Positions 45,047 to 55,057 are shown, numbered from the stretch's first letter. The stretch is DNA of 64,000 nucleotides from Mycolicibacterium sp. P9-22 (GCF_008329585.1 NZ_NPKP01000003.1:124001-188000); one strand, 5' to 3'. Numbers and translations are program-made. The notes: a model not told the origin generated them from the sequence alone.

Positions 45047-46576
45047 TCAGGCCCTTCCGTCGATTTCACGGAGCGTCGGTTTGACCACTTTGCCTCCTGG
45101 GTTTCGCGGCAGAACATCGAGGAAAACCACCGAACGCGGCACCTTGAAGTTCGCCAGATGCTCACGCGTATAGGCGATCACCGCCGCCTCATCGATTTGG
45201 GCGCCGGGCTTGAGCACGACGAAGGCCTTGCCGACTTCCCCGAGGCGCTGGTCGGGAACCCCGATCACCGCGGCCTCGGTCACCCCGTCCAGGCGGGCCA
45301 GCACCTGCTCGATCTCGGCCGGGTACACGTTGAACCCGCCGCAGATGTACATGTCCTTCAGCCGGTCGGTGATGGTGAGATTTCCTGCCCCGTCCAGCGT
45401 TCCGATATCGCCGGTGTGCAGCCAGCCGTCGGCGTCGATGGCCGCGGCGGTCGCTTCCGGGTCGTCGAGGTAGCCGAGCATCACATTCGGCCCGCGTAAC
45501 AGCACCTCACCCGATTCATCCAGGCTCAGTTCGAAATCGGCGATCGGGCGACCACAGGTGGTCGCCACCGTGGTGGCGTCGTCATCGGCACTGCACATGG
45601 TGCCGAAGCCGGCGGCCTCGGTCAGGCCGTAGGCGGTCAGCACGATGTCGATATCCAGCTCGGACTGCATCCGCTCGATCAGCACCACCGGCACAACGGC
45701 CGCACCGGTGACCGCGAACCGCAGCGAGGTCAGATCGTGCTCATTGCGGCGCGGATGGTCCAGCAGCGTCTGGTAAATGGTGGGCGGCCCGGGGAGCACG
45801 GTGATCCGGTGTTCGGCAACCGCTTTCATTGCCTGCTCGGGATCGAAGGTGAGCAGTGGGTAGAGCGTGGCCCCGGTCTGCAGGCAGGCCAGGATGCCGG
45901 CTTTGTACCCGAAATTGTGGAAAAACGGGTTGATGCACAGGTAGCGGTCGGCGCTGGTGACCTCGCCGCAGGCCGCCCAGGCCGCCGAGGCGTCCAGCGA
46001 CTGCCGGTGTGCGCAACGGACGCCCTTGCTGCGGCCGGTGGTGCCGGAGGTGAACAGGATGTCGGACACGTCGTCGGGGGACACCGCGGCGGAGCGCGCG
46101 TCCACTTCGGTCAGGTCGGTGCCGCGGGCGATGAACGCGTCCCAGGTTCCGTCGTCTTCGTCGATCGGTATCCGCACGATGTGGCGCAGCGACGGTAGGG
46201 CGTCGCGGTCGAGCTGCGTGGTCCGGTCGGACCCGAGGAACCGGCCGGCGGCGATCAACAGGGGTGCCTCGGTGCGCGCCAGGATGTCGGCGGCCTCACT
46301 GGCGGTGTAGCGGGTGTTCAGCGGGACGACGATGGCGCCCGCGTAGTGGGTGGCCAGCGCGGCGACCACCCAGTGCCAGGTGTTGGGGGACCAGATCGCG
46401 ACCCGGTCGCCGACGGCGACGCCCAGGTCGATCATCGCCGCGGCGGCCTGCCTGACCTCATCGCGCAGCTGACCGTAGGTGAGTCGTTTATCCGGCGTGA
46501 CCAGGGCGTCATGCTCGGACAGCTGTGCGGCAATCCGGTCCAGCACCGCTGGAACGGTTCGCGTTGCGCTCGTCAT
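45047..46576 (-). CDS. fadD3: FadD3, HIP-CoA ligase
   Basis: A 509-residue adenylate-forming enzyme: P-loop LFTSGTTGRSKGV, the middle GLTEAAGFG, the hinge TITDRLKDMYICGGFNVYPAEIE and the catalytic Lys in NPGGKVVK. FadD3 activates HIP, the product of HsaD, to HIP-CoA, the effector of KstR2 and the entry into C/D-ring breakdown. ATG start with GAGG-like AGGAG upstream (reverse of CTCCT at 46582). A KstR2 box lies upstream, shared with fadE30. Confidence 0.92.
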   Translation of the reverse strand: MTSATRTVPAVLDRIAAQLSEHDALVTPDKRLTYGQLRDEVRQAAAAMIDLGVAVGDRVAIWSPNTWHWVVAALATHYAGAIVVPLNTRYTASEAADILARTEAPLLIAAGRFLGSDRTTQLDRDALPSLRHIVRIPIDEDDGTWDAFIARGTDLTEVDARSAAVSPDDVSDILFTSGTTGRSKGVRCAHRQSLDASAAWAACGEVTSADRYLCINPFFHNFGYKAGILACLQTGATLYPLLTFDPEQAMKAVAEHRITVLPGPPTIYQTLLDHPRRNEHDLTSLRFAVTGAAVVPVVLIERMQSELDIDIVLTAYGLTEAAGFGTMCSADDDATTVATTCGRPIADFELSLDESGEVLLRGPNVMLGYLDDPEATAAAIDADGWLHTGDIGTLDGAGNLTITDRLKDMYICGGFNVYPAEIEQVLARLDGVTEAAVIGVPDQRLGEVGKAFVVLKPGAQIDEAAVIAYTREHLANFKVPRSVVFLDVLPRNPGGKVVKPTLREIDGRA

Positions 46577-46593
46577 TGACGCTCCTCTAACAA

Positions 46594-46607
46594 AGCAAGT
46601 GCTTGGT
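46594..46607. promoter_or_regulatory. KstR2 box, fadD3-fadE30 divergent promoter
   Basis: AGCAAGTGCTTGGT fits the KstR2 consensus AnCAAGnnCTTGnT exactly. It lies between divergent fadD3 and fadE30. Confidence 0.92.
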
Positions 46608-46623
46608 AGGTTAGCCTACAAGG

Positions 46624-47768
<1,145 letters not shown>

Positions 47769-47772
<4 letters not shown>

Positions 47773-48575
47773 GCCCGAGCAGCCCCAAAGACCTGTCAGA
47801 TGCCCCCGAGGAGATCGAGGGTCACGGACTACTCAAGGGCAAGGTGGTCCTGGTGACCGCCGCAGCCGGCACCGGCATCGGATCGACCACCGCGCGCCGG
47901 GCGCTGCTGGAAGGCGCCGACATCGTCGTCTCCGACTTCCACGAACGCCGCCTCAACGAGACCCGCGAGGAACTCGCCGCACTCGGCCTGGGCAGCGTCG
48001 AATCGGTGGTCTGTGATGTCACCTCCACCGAGGCCGTCGACAACCTCATCACCGAGGCCGTCGCCAAGGCCGGCCGCCTCGACGTGCTGGTGAACAACGC
48101 CGGCCTGGGCGGCCAGACGCCGGTGGTCGACATGACCGATGACGAATGGGACCGCGTCCTCAACGTCACGCTGACCTCGGTCATGCGCGCCACCCGCGCC
48201 GCGCTGCGCTACTTCCGCGACGCCCCGCATGGCGGCGTCATCGTCAACAACGCCAGCGTGCTGGGCTGGCGTGCACAGCATTCCCAATCGCACTACGCCG
48301 CCGCGAAGGCCGGTGTGATGGCACTGACCCGGTGCAGTGCAATCGAAGCCGTGGAGTTCGGTGTCCGCATCAATGCGGTGTCGCCGAGCATCGCGCGGCA
48401 CAAGTTCCTGGAGAAGACGTCGTCCTCGGAGCTGCTGGATCGCCTTGCCGGTGACGAGGCGTTCGGCCGGGCGGCCGAGCCGTGGGAGGTGGCGGCCACC
48501 ATCGCCTTCCTGGCCAGCGACTATTCCAGCTACCTGACCGGTGAAGTGATCTCGGTGTCCAGCCAGCGGGCCTGA
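47769..48575 (+). CDS. ipdF: IpdF-type short-chain dehydrogenase (Rv3559c homologue)
   Basis: A 268-residue SDR: VTAAAGTGIGSTTARRAL (variant cofactor motif), NNAGLGG, the catalytic Ser in NNASVLGWRAQ and Tyr/Lys in SHYAAAKAG. It follows fadE30 as Rv3559c does in M. tuberculosis. IpdF oxidises a hydroxyl of the HIP skeleton in the KstR2 branch. The ATG overlaps the fadE30 stop by four bases. Confidence 0.88.
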
Positions 48576-48653
48576 GCCGATCCACGGGGATCTCCACAGA
48601 ACCTTCACAAACGCTGCCCGAAAGCACCACAGCCTGGCCCTACAGTCGACGGT

Positions 48654-49319
48654 GTGAAGCGAATCCTGGTGGTCGACGACGAGCCGACCATCCTGGCCGC
48701 GGTGGCCGACCGGCTGCGCGCCGAGTCGTTCACGGTGGACACCGCGGTCGACGGGCCGTCCGCCGTCGCCGCTGCCGCGGCCACCGCGCCGGATCTGGTG
48801 GTCCTCGATGTCATGCTGCCGGGGTTCGATGGCCTGGAGGTGTGTCGCCGGATCCAGGCCGAACGGGCCGTTCCGGTGCTGATGCTGACCGCCCGCACCG
48901 ATGAGACCGACATGCTCATCGGCCTGGGCATCGGCGCCGACGACTACCTGACCAAGCCGTTCAGCATGCGCGAGCTGGTGGCCCGGGTCCAGGTGCTGTT
49001 GCGCCGGGTGGAACGAGCCGCCGGACAGCAACCACTCGCCGTCGGTCCGTACCGTATCGACCTGCAGGAGCGCCGGGTCAACGATGGCGATCAGGAAATC
49101 TACCTGACCCGAACGGAATTCGACCTGCTGGTGTTCCTGGCCGGGCGGCCCCGCGCCGCCGTCGACCGCGAGACGCTGCTGGAGCACGTGTGGGGCTGGG
49201 CGTCCGAGGTGGAGAGCCGCACGGTCGACAGCCACGTGAAGGCGCTGCGGCGCAAGCTGGGTTCCGATCTGATCCGCACCGTGCACGGCGTGGGTTACGC
49301 GTTGGAGATTCCCCGATGA
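48654..49319 (+). CDS. OmpR-family response regulator
   Basis: A 221-residue regulator with a receiver domain (Asp52 as phosphoacceptor in LVVLDVMLPG, Lys in YLTKPF) and a winged-helix OmpR/PhoB DNA-binding domain (TRTEFDLLVFLAGRP, SRTVDSHVKALRRKL). GTG start. The ATG of the sensor kinase overlaps its stop. It interrupts the ipdF-kstR2 order of the steroid cluster. Confidence 0.9.
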   Translation: MKRILVVDDEPTILAAVADRLRAESFTVDTAVDGPSAVAAAAATAPDLVVLDVMLPGFDGLEVCRRIQAERAVPVLMLTARTDETDMLIGLGIGADDYLTKPFSMRELVARVQVLLRRVERAAGQQPLAVGPYRIDLQERRVNDGDQEIYLTRTEFDLLVFLAGRPRAAVDRETLLEHVWGWASEVESRTVDSHVKALRRKLGSDLIRTVHGVGYALEIPR

Positions 49320-50308
49320 CGGCTCGGGACTGGTGGGACAAACTGCCCCGCCCGTTGGATCCGCTGGCCTCCTTCAAGGTCAAGACGACGCTGTTGGTGG
49401 GCAGCGCGATCACGTTGGCGGCGTTCACCTTCTGGATCGGCGCCAGCTGGCAGTTTCGCTGGGCGCTGCTGGCCGCGTTGACGACCTCGGTGCTGTTCGT
49501 GCAGTTCCTCGCGCACGGGATGACGTCCCCGCTGCGGCAGATGACGGCCGCAGCGCGCGCGATGGCCCGCGGCGACTACACCATCCGGGTGCGCGCCACC
49601 TCACGTGACGAGGTCGGTCAACTCGCGGAGGCGTTCAATCAGATGGCCGCCGATCTCGGTGCTGCCGACGAGTACCGGCGCGGCCTGATCGGCAATGTGT
49701 CCCATGAACTGCGCACCCCGATCACCGCGCTACAGGCGGTGCTGGAGAACATCGTCGACGGTGTCGCCGAGCCCGACCCGGACACGCTGCGCGCGGCGCT
49801 GAAGCAGACCGAGCGTCTCGGAGAGTTGGTGACCGATCTGCTCGACCTGTCCCGCGTCGAAGGCGGTGCGATCTCCCTGCAGCTCAGCCGGTTCGGCGTC
49901 GAGGAGTTCTTGCGTGATGCCGTCGCACACACCGCGGTCGAGGTCGTCGTCGACCCACCCGGTCTCACCGCGGTGGCCGATCCGGCTCGACTGCGCCAGG
50001 TGGTGGTGAACCTGGTGGATAACGCCATCCGGCACAGTCCCCCCGGTGGACGGGTGCTCGTACGCGCCGGCGCCGGCTCGGGACTGCAACTGGATGTCCT
50101 CGATGACGGTCCGGGTATCCCGGCGGCCGAGCGGGAGCGGGTGTTCCAGCGGTTCACCCGCGGTGACACCTCCGATGGCGGCACCGGCCTGGGCCTGGCG
50201 ATCGCCCGCTGGGCCGTCGAATTGCACGGCGGCACCATCGAAGTACTGGACGCAACCCCTGGTTGCCGGATCCGGGTGACCATCCCGGGCGTGGAGGAAC
50301 TCGCATGA
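49316..50308 (+). CDS. Sensor histidine kinase
   Basis: A 330-residue kinase with two membrane helices close together (about residues 25-43 and 48-66), a HAMP domain (LRQMTAAARAMARGDYTIRV), the phosphoacceptor His130 in GNVSHELRTP and ATPase boxes NLVDNAIRHS, DDGPGIP and GTGLGLAI. There is almost no extracytoplasmic loop, so it probably senses within the membrane or via the partner DUF4173 protein encoded next (ATGA overlap). Confidence 0.9.
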   Translation: MTARDWWDKLPRPLDPLASFKVKTTLLVGSAITLAAFTFWIGASWQFRWALLAALTTSVLFVQFLAHGMTSPLRQMTAAARAMARGDYTIRVRATSRDEVGQLAEAFNQMAADLGAADEYRRGLIGNVSHELRTPITALQAVLENIVDGVAEPDPDTLRAALKQTERLGELVTDLLDLSRVEGGAISLQLSRFGVEEFLRDAVAHTAVEVVVDPPGLTAVADPARLRQVVVNLVDNAIRHSPPGGRVLVRAGAGSGLQLDVLDDGPGIPAAERERVFQRFTRGDTSDGGTGLGLAIARWAVELHGGTIEVLDATPGCRIRVTIPGVEELA

Positions 50309-51888
50309 CAATGATGGCCCCGGGCGGCTACCCGACGATGCCGACGACGCCGTCGATCGGACCGGCACTGCCCCGGCACGGGGAGCCGGGATTCTCCGTC
50401 TTCTCGCGCCGGGTCTGGCCACTGAACCCGTTGGCGGCCGCGCCGCTGCCATTCGTCCTGATCGCACTGGCCGTCGGGCTCATCGGCACGGCGCTGTGGC
50501 GCCCGACGGAGCACAGCATCGGCTACCTGGTGGTCGGTGTGATGGTGTTCGCCGCCGTGTACGGGACCGCTGGACGCCGCCCGGCCCGGGTCGAAGTACT
50601 CGGCATCGCCATGACGCTGGCGCTGCTGGCGGTCCCGGCGGTGCTGGCCGCGACGTGGGTGAACGCGTTATGCATCGTGGCGGCCTGGCTTATCGGCTGG
50701 CACACGCTGGCCGGCGGGCGCACCTGGACCGCGGTGCTCGCGGGAGCATTCGTGGCGTGGGCGCTGCCGGCCCGTGTGATCGGCTGGGTGCAGCGCGCGG
50801 CGCCACGCCGGGTTCACATACCTCAACTCGGCCGCGTTGCGCTGGTCACCGCGGTCACCTGCGCTCTGGTGTTCGTCTTCGGTGGATTGTTCGCCGGCGC
50901 CGACCCGGTCTTCGACAAGTTGGTGCAGAACCTGGTCCCTACGCTGGACACCGAGGACATCGTCTCCCGCACGGTGGTGTTCCTGCTGGTGTTGGTGTTC
51001 GTGCTGGGCGGTGGGTATCTGGTGCGATTCCCGCCGCGGTTCGACGCGCTGGCACCGGCACCGGGCAGGTCGGTGCCGCGCTGGGAATGGGCAGTGCCGC
51101 TGGCGGTGCTCGACGTGTTGTTCCTGGCCTTCGTCGCCGTACAGGCCACCGTCTTGTTCGGTGGGCGCGCCCACGTGCTGGCCACCGACGGGCTGACCTA
51201 CGCGGAGTATGCGCGGCAGGGTTTCTGGCAGCTGCTGTGGGTATCGGCGCTGACCGTGCTGGTGATCGCCGTCGTGATCCGGGTCGCCTCGCGGGCGGCG
51301 GGCGCGGACCGCCGGATGCTGCGCCTCCTGGTCGGAACGCTCTGCGCCACTTCGATTGTGGTGGTCGTCTCGGCGATCCACCGGATGTGGGTGTATCAGG
51401 ATGCGTACGGTTTCAGCACCGAACGGCTGATGGTGATCGCGATCGAGCTGTGGCTGGGAACGGTGTTCGTGCTGATCGCGGCGGCGGGCATCCGGATGTC
51501 CGGCGGGCTGGGGGCACCTCCCGCTTGCGGGGGAGAGCGAAGCGACCGGGGAGACAACTCCGGCCGGTGGTTACCGCGGGCGGTCCTGCTGGCCGGGGTG
51601 GCGGCCCTGCTGGGACTGGCCGCCTTGAATCCCGAACGGTTGATCGCCGATCGCAATATCGATCGGTTCGAACGGACGGGTCAACTCGATGCTGCCTACC
51701 TGTCCGGGTTGTCCTCGGATATCGATCCGGCGTTGCACCGTCTGCCCGAATCGGTGCGCCAGTGCGTCAGCGGTGAGCCGCCCGCCGGGAAACCCTGGTA
51801 TCTGTTCAACCTGTCGGCCGCCCGCGCCGACCGGGCCTACATCCCGGATCTGCCGGAGATCTGCGTGCCGTACTGGCCGAGTTACTGA
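50305..51888 (+). CDS. DUF4173 multi-pass membrane protein
   Basis: A 527-residue protein with about ten membrane helices and an extracytoplasmic C-terminal part rich in Arg/Asp (DRFERTGQLDAAYLSGLS). Family DUF4173 has no known reaction; such genes often follow two-component systems, so it may be a sensor partner or target. The ATG overlaps the kinase stop. About 45 bases of a hairpin-rich repeat (51510-51554) are inserted in frame, adding GAPPACGGERSDRG. Its last 23 bases are repeated at 55035-55057. Confidence 0.82.
   Translation: MTMMAPGGYPTMPTTPSIGPALPRHGEPGFSVFSRRVWPLNPLAAAPLPFVLIALAVGLIGTALWRPTEHSIGYLVVGVMVFAAVYGTAGRRPARVEVLGIAMTLALLAVPAVLAATWVNALCIVAAWLIGWHTLAGGRTWTAVLAGAFVAWALPARVIGWVQRAAPRRVHIPQLGRVALVTAVTCALVFVFGGLFAGADPVFDKLVQNLVPTLDTEDIVSRTVVFLLVLVFVLGGGYLVRFPPRFDALAPAPGRSVPRWEWAVPLAVLDVLFLAFVAVQATVLFGGRAHVLATDGLTYAEYARQGFWQLLWVSALTVLVIAVVIRVASRAAGADRRMLRLLVGTLCATSIVVVVSAIHRMWVYQDAYGFSTERLMVIAIELWLGTVFVLIAAAGIRMSGGLGAPPACGGERSDRGDNSGRWLPRAVLLAGVAALLGLAALNPERLIADRNIDRFERTGQLDAAYLSGLSSDIDPALHRLPESVRQCVSGEPPAGKPWYLFNLSAARADRAYIPDLPEICVPYWPSY
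51510..51554 (+). repeat. Small hairpin repeat element inserted in frame in the DUF4173 gene
   Basis: CTCCCGC-TT-GCGGGGGAG forms a hairpin, followed by GAGCGAAGCGAC. This type of sequence recurs between genes in mycobacterial genomes (recalled, not searched). Here it lies inside a coding region and keeps the frame. Confidence 0.6.
51866..51888. repeat. 23-base direct repeat, left copy (3' end of DUF4173 gene)
   Basis: Begins TGCCGTACTGGCC and ends with the stop codon TGA of the DUF4173 gene. An identical 23-base copy is at 55035-55057; with one mismatch the match extends to 27 bases. The pair brackets the type VII-like cassette like an attachment-site duplication. Confidence 0.85.
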
Positions 51889-51936
51889 TCGCGTCGATAG
51901 TCGTCCAGCTAGATCCCAGCGCATCAGTTATCTCTC

Positions 51937-52536
51937 TCAGCTTCCCGGTTCAGCATGGCGGCCGTACCGTCCCCTGTCCAACAGCCACCGTCGGCTGACG
52001 AAATATGCGCCGACATAGGCGATCACGAAGATGCCTAGTGTGACGATCGAGGTGAGGATCAGCTGAAGCCGTTGCCCGGATGCGATTCCAGCCCCGAGGA
52101 CTGCGTCACGGTAGCCGAATATTGCGCCGGCGAGGACGATAGTTGCAGCGGCTACAACGGCCAGCCAGGGGCTGCCCTTGCCAAGGCTGTACGAAACGAT
52201 TCCGAACATCAGGATGACCATCGCGGTCAGCACTCGCCACCAGGATTTTGTGGCGGTCACCGCAGCACCATAAGGTTGTGGCGTTCTGCTGTAGAACGAT
52301 ATCTTCAAGAATGGCGTGTATGCATAAGCGATGAAAATTGCTGCGGCGCAGGTGAATGCCGAGGCCCCCAACGCGGACTTCCAGCCCTGAGGCTGCGCGA
52401 CGAAGTACGCGGACACTGCCGTCACCACAGCGCCCGCCCAGTAGGTGAATTGTCCCGCCTTGATGTTGCGGCGCGGTGCCAATCCCATTGCGGCCAGTCC
52501 TGCTATCGCCGATATGAACGCGGCATCCCCAATCAT
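51937..52536 (-). CDS. Membrane protein, candidate immunity protein of the cassette
   Basis: A 199-residue protein with about five to six membrane helices (AAFISAIAGLAAMGLA, YWAGAVVTAVSAYFVA, SAFTCAAAIFIAYAY and three more). No family was recognised. Its ATG overlaps the stop of the large effector-like gene (ATGA), the tightest coupling in the cassette. That position and the membrane topology suit an immunity protein against a membrane-acting toxin (inference). Codon choice is less GC-biased than in flanking genes. Confidence 0.7.
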   Translation of the reverse strand: MIGDAAFISAIAGLAAMGLAPRRNIKAGQFTYWAGAVVTAVSAYFVAQPQGWKSALGASAFTCAAAIFIAYAYTPFLKISFYSRTPQPYGAAVTATKSWWRVLTAMVILMFGIVSYSLGKGSPWLAVVAAATIVLAGAIFGYRDAVLGAGIASGQRLQLILTSIVTLGIFVIAYVGAYFVSRRWLLDRGRYGRHAEPGS

Positions 52537-54065
52537 TTGCCGGCGAGCCAGTTATAGACGGACTGTCCGGCGTCCTCGCCGTAGATGGCACCGACGGTCC
52601 CCAACGTGACAGCGCCGATAAACACTCCGGGTGGGCCACCGACCGTACCGATCTCCGCGCCCACCGCCCCCAGTGCCCATGCCCCTGCCATGCCGCCTCC
52701 CGTCTTCGCGAGAACTTGACCGACCGGTGCGCCATTCTGTATTTCATATAACCCGACGCCAAAGTCGACGAGGTTACCGGCAACGCCTAGCCTGCTGCCA
52801 ATTGACTTGAGCGCCTCCACATCGCTCCACGAGTATGTCGTAACGGTTTCATTCCAGTGGTTGCCAGTCGGCAACGAGTCGGCTGTCCGGCCGAATGCCT
52901 CGCTAGCTCCGGCCATAGGCTTTCCCGCGGCCGACGCACTGTCGACGAGTTCTTTCGGGATAACGCCTTGTGACATGCCTTCCGCAGCTTTCGCAGCCCC
53001 CTCATGCGACATTCCTGCTTGTACAAGCTGCTCTTGCACGCGTGTTATTACCAGCGACCGAGCCTCCGCTTCGCTCTGTTGAATCATTGCCGTGGCTTGG
53101 TCTGGGGGGATAGGTGGCTGGTTGAGCAGGCCTTGTTCGAGCTTCTGTTGAAGCTCCAGGCGCGTGCGGGCCTGGCTACGAGCGTCCCCACCCAGGACGG
53201 GGTCGACCGGAAGTGGACCGGGCGCATGGGCTGTGTGGTAGTCGTCGAGACGATCACCGGCATAGCGGACCTGGTCCAATTGGGCAGTCGGATCGTTGAT
53301 CGTCGCGTAATCGCGCAGGCGCGCGGCCGCGGCCGCTTTTTCCGGCGTCAATGGCCCGGTTGAGTTGACGAGAGCCTCATCAGCTGCCCGCTGTCCGGTG
53401 TCGTATTGATCGGCTTCAGTGTGTGCTTCCTCGGTCGAATTCGCTTCGCGTTGGCCAGCATTGTCATTGACCGGGTCAGGCGTGTAGCCGTCGGCTGCCA
53501 TCTCGAGGCGGGACTTATCCAGCTGACTGGCGTAGGCATCGCGAATCGCACTCATCGCCTCGAGTGCCCGACGCGTCCTGTCAACCGCGGCTTGCTTCAG
53601 TTCGGAAACATCTATCTGCTGGCCGTTAGTGGCCGCGACGGCGATTTCGCGGTCGATCTTGTTGTCGATGGCTTTCAAGGCTCCCTCGAGGTTGGAGACC
53701 GAAATTCCTCCACTTCGCTGGGCTTCGGCCAACGTTGCCGAGATGTTCTGTAAGTCAACGGCGATACGATCGAGTTGCTCGCGGTTGAGCTTGAGTGACT
53801 CCGTGGCGCGTCGGACCTCCACGGAATCATTGATGGGGTGGTCGCCACCGTCCTGGCGGTCCCACGCGGCTTGGAATCGCTGCTTGGCGGCAAGGAATTC
53901 TTCGGTTGTCTCGGCTGTACAGACACCTGCCGCGCGGAAGGCAGTCGCGAGCTCTTCGATTTCGCCCGGAGATCCACTCTGCACCGTGCGGTTGAGTTGC
54001 CAGGGATCACCGCCCGCGTACGCAGTGAGTTCTTCGGCATCGAGATGTCGAAATTCGACCGTCAT
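52533..54065 (-). CDS. Large type VII secretion-type effector candidate (TPR-region-like protein)
   Basis: A 510-residue protein. The N-terminal third is alpha-helical and begins with FRHLDAEELTAYAGGDPWQLN, like mycobacterial proteins encoded after EspC-type genes. The middle is polar and rich in Gln/Ala/Asp. The last 65 residues are a Gly-rich hydrophobic stretch (GGGMAGAWALGAVGAEIG, GVFIGAVTLGTVGA), which could insert into membranes. No signal peptide or enzyme motif. It starts 6 bases after an EspC-like gene and overlaps a membrane protein gene, suggesting a secreted toxin with carrier and immunity (inference). Confidence 0.75.
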   Translation of the reverse strand: MTVEFRHLDAEELTAYAGGDPWQLNRTVQSGSPGEIEELATAFRAAGVCTAETTEEFLAAKQRFQAAWDRQDGGDHPINDSVEVRRATESLKLNREQLDRIAVDLQNISATLAEAQRSGGISVSNLEGALKAIDNKIDREIAVAATNGQQIDVSELKQAAVDRTRRALEAMSAIRDAYASQLDKSRLEMAADGYTPDPVNDNAGQREANSTEEAHTEADQYDTGQRAADEALVNSTGPLTPEKAAAAARLRDYATINDPTAQLDQVRYAGDRLDDYHTAHAPGPLPVDPVLGGDARSQARTRLELQQKLEQGLLNQPPIPPDQATAMIQQSEAEARSLVITRVQEQLVQAGMSHEGAAKAAEGMSQGVIPKELVDSASAAGKPMAGASEAFGRTADSLPTGNHWNETVTTYSWSDVEALKSIGSRLGVAGNLVDFGVGLYEIQNGAPVGQVLAKTGGGMAGAWALGAVGAEIGTVGGPPGVFIGAVTLGTVGAIYGEDAGQSVYNWLAGK

Positions 54066-54071
54066 TCCAGG

Positions 54072-54383
54072 TCAGCCGATGGCGCGGCCAGCTGAATGTA
54101 GGTCAGATTCACTGGCGTCGTCCTGATTCGAAAAGTGCTTGGCGCCAAGGTCGGCTTTCTCTGCCAGAGCGCTCAGTCCTCGATGGTGCGTTTGCATCGA
54201 AGTGAGCTGTGCTTCGTGGGTCCGGCGCAACGCGCCAAGAAAACTCTCCGCGGCTTCGAAGTCGCCGAACATACCTGCGGGCATTGACGTCGCTGCGAGC
54301 TGTGCTGCGCCACGCTTCGCGATCGCTCCTGCGCTGTCGGAAAACGCTGCGCCCATCCGTAGCATCTCGGTATCAACGATCAT
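54072..54383 (-). CDS. EspC/DUF2580-like type VII secretion-associated protein
   Basis: A 103-residue helical-hairpin protein: MIVDTEMLRMGAAFSDSAGAI, the turn MPAGMFGDFEAAESFLGAL and a second helix with RRTHEAQLTSMQ. This matches the EspC/DUF2580 family of ESX-linked small proteins, which resemble WXG100 proteins and are co-secreted with partners. ATG with GGGGAGGG upstream. It is probably the secretion partner of the effector candidate that follows. No ESX secretion machinery is in the window. Confidence 0.8.
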   Translation of the reverse strand: MIVDTEMLRMGAAFSDSAGAIAKRGAAQLAATSMPAGMFGDFEAAESFLGALRRTHEAQLTSMQTHHRGLSALAEKADLGAKHFSNQDDASESDLHSAGRAIG

Positions 54384-54451
54384 TTGCCCTCCCCGGGTGA
54401 TGCCGAGAATTCTATCGGACGATGAATGCGCCCGATCGCGCTAGCTTTCGC

Positions 54452-54970
54452 TCAGTGCAGACTGAACCCGTACCTCTCAAGGGGTTCAAGAGGTCCCGCG
54501 TCATGACCCTCCAGGAGAAACAACCAGTTTTCGTTGTTGTTGGCGGTCCGTGTGGCGTAACGGGTGGCCTTGTTCGCATCAGCAATGTCGGACCTCAGGA
54601 GCGCGTCGTCGTCGTAGACGCCGATCGCTATCGGGACGCTTCCCAGTTGTGCGAGGCAGATGCCCGACTCATTCGCCCGGGGCAGGGGCGGCACTGGAAG
54701 ATCCTTGATGAGTAGGGGGCCGCCACAAGCTGCCACAATCCATGCCAGTGCCTCAGCGGACTCGAGCGATGGGATTGCCGGCGCGGGCGAGTTATTTGTC
54801 GGCTGCACAGCCTTGCTCTGGGTGTGCGAGCTCGATTCAGAACGAATGAAAAGCATGGCTCCAACGGCGACGATCACGATCAGCACGAATAGGTCCAAGA
54901 CGACAACGATCTTGGCTCGGCGCGAGAGCCGCCCCCAAAATCCAGGCGGCGCGTTCCGCTCATCGTTCAC
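54452..54970 (-). CDS. Single-pass membrane protein of the type VII-like cassette
   Basis: A 172-residue protein with a short basic cytoplasmic start (RLSRRAKI), one membrane helix (about residues 20-43), a Ser/Pro-rich linker and an outside domain with two Cys residues (AACGG, GICLAQ). Function unknown. GTG start (an ATG seven bases on is out of frame). It is first in the cassette, 68 bases upstream of the EspC-like gene, and is probably co-transcribed. Confidence 0.68.
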   Translation of the reverse strand: MNDERNAPPGFWGRLSRRAKIVVVLDLFVLIVIVAVGAMLFIRSESSSHTQSKAVQPTNNSPAPAIPSLESAEALAWIVAACGGPLLIKDLPVPPLPRANESGICLAQLGSVPIAIGVYDDDALLRSDIADANKATRYATRTANNNENWLFLLEGHDAGPLEPLERYGFSLH

Positions 54971-55034
54971 AGGCCATGTCTACCGCAGGACGAATTTCAG
55001 AGGGCCGGGAGGCATGAAGAACCCAAGCTTTGCA

Positions 55035-55057
55035 TGCCGTACTGGCCGAGTTACTGA
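55035..55057. repeat. 23-base direct repeat, right copy
   Basis: Identical to the last 23 bases of the DUF4173 gene, including its stop codon, but here outside any gene. It lies 25 bases before the KstR2 box and marks the right end of the inserted cassette. Confidence 0.85.

Larger units (their letters stand above)
51889..55034. mobile_element. Inserted cassette encoding type VII-type effector candidate
   Basis: A segment of about 3.1 kb between the two 23-base repeats with lower GC than its surroundings (35 and 29 G/C of 60 in the lines 52201-52260 and 52261-52320). It carries four minus-strand genes unrelated to steroid metabolism and no integrase. The ancestral order was probably DUF4173 gene then kstR2. 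The mechanism of insertion is unknown. Confidence 0.6.

Noticed and set aside
47829..49286. 485-codon minus-strand frame across ipdF and the response regulator
   Set aside because: It spans two well-supported genes on the other strand and its composition is that of an antisense shadow.
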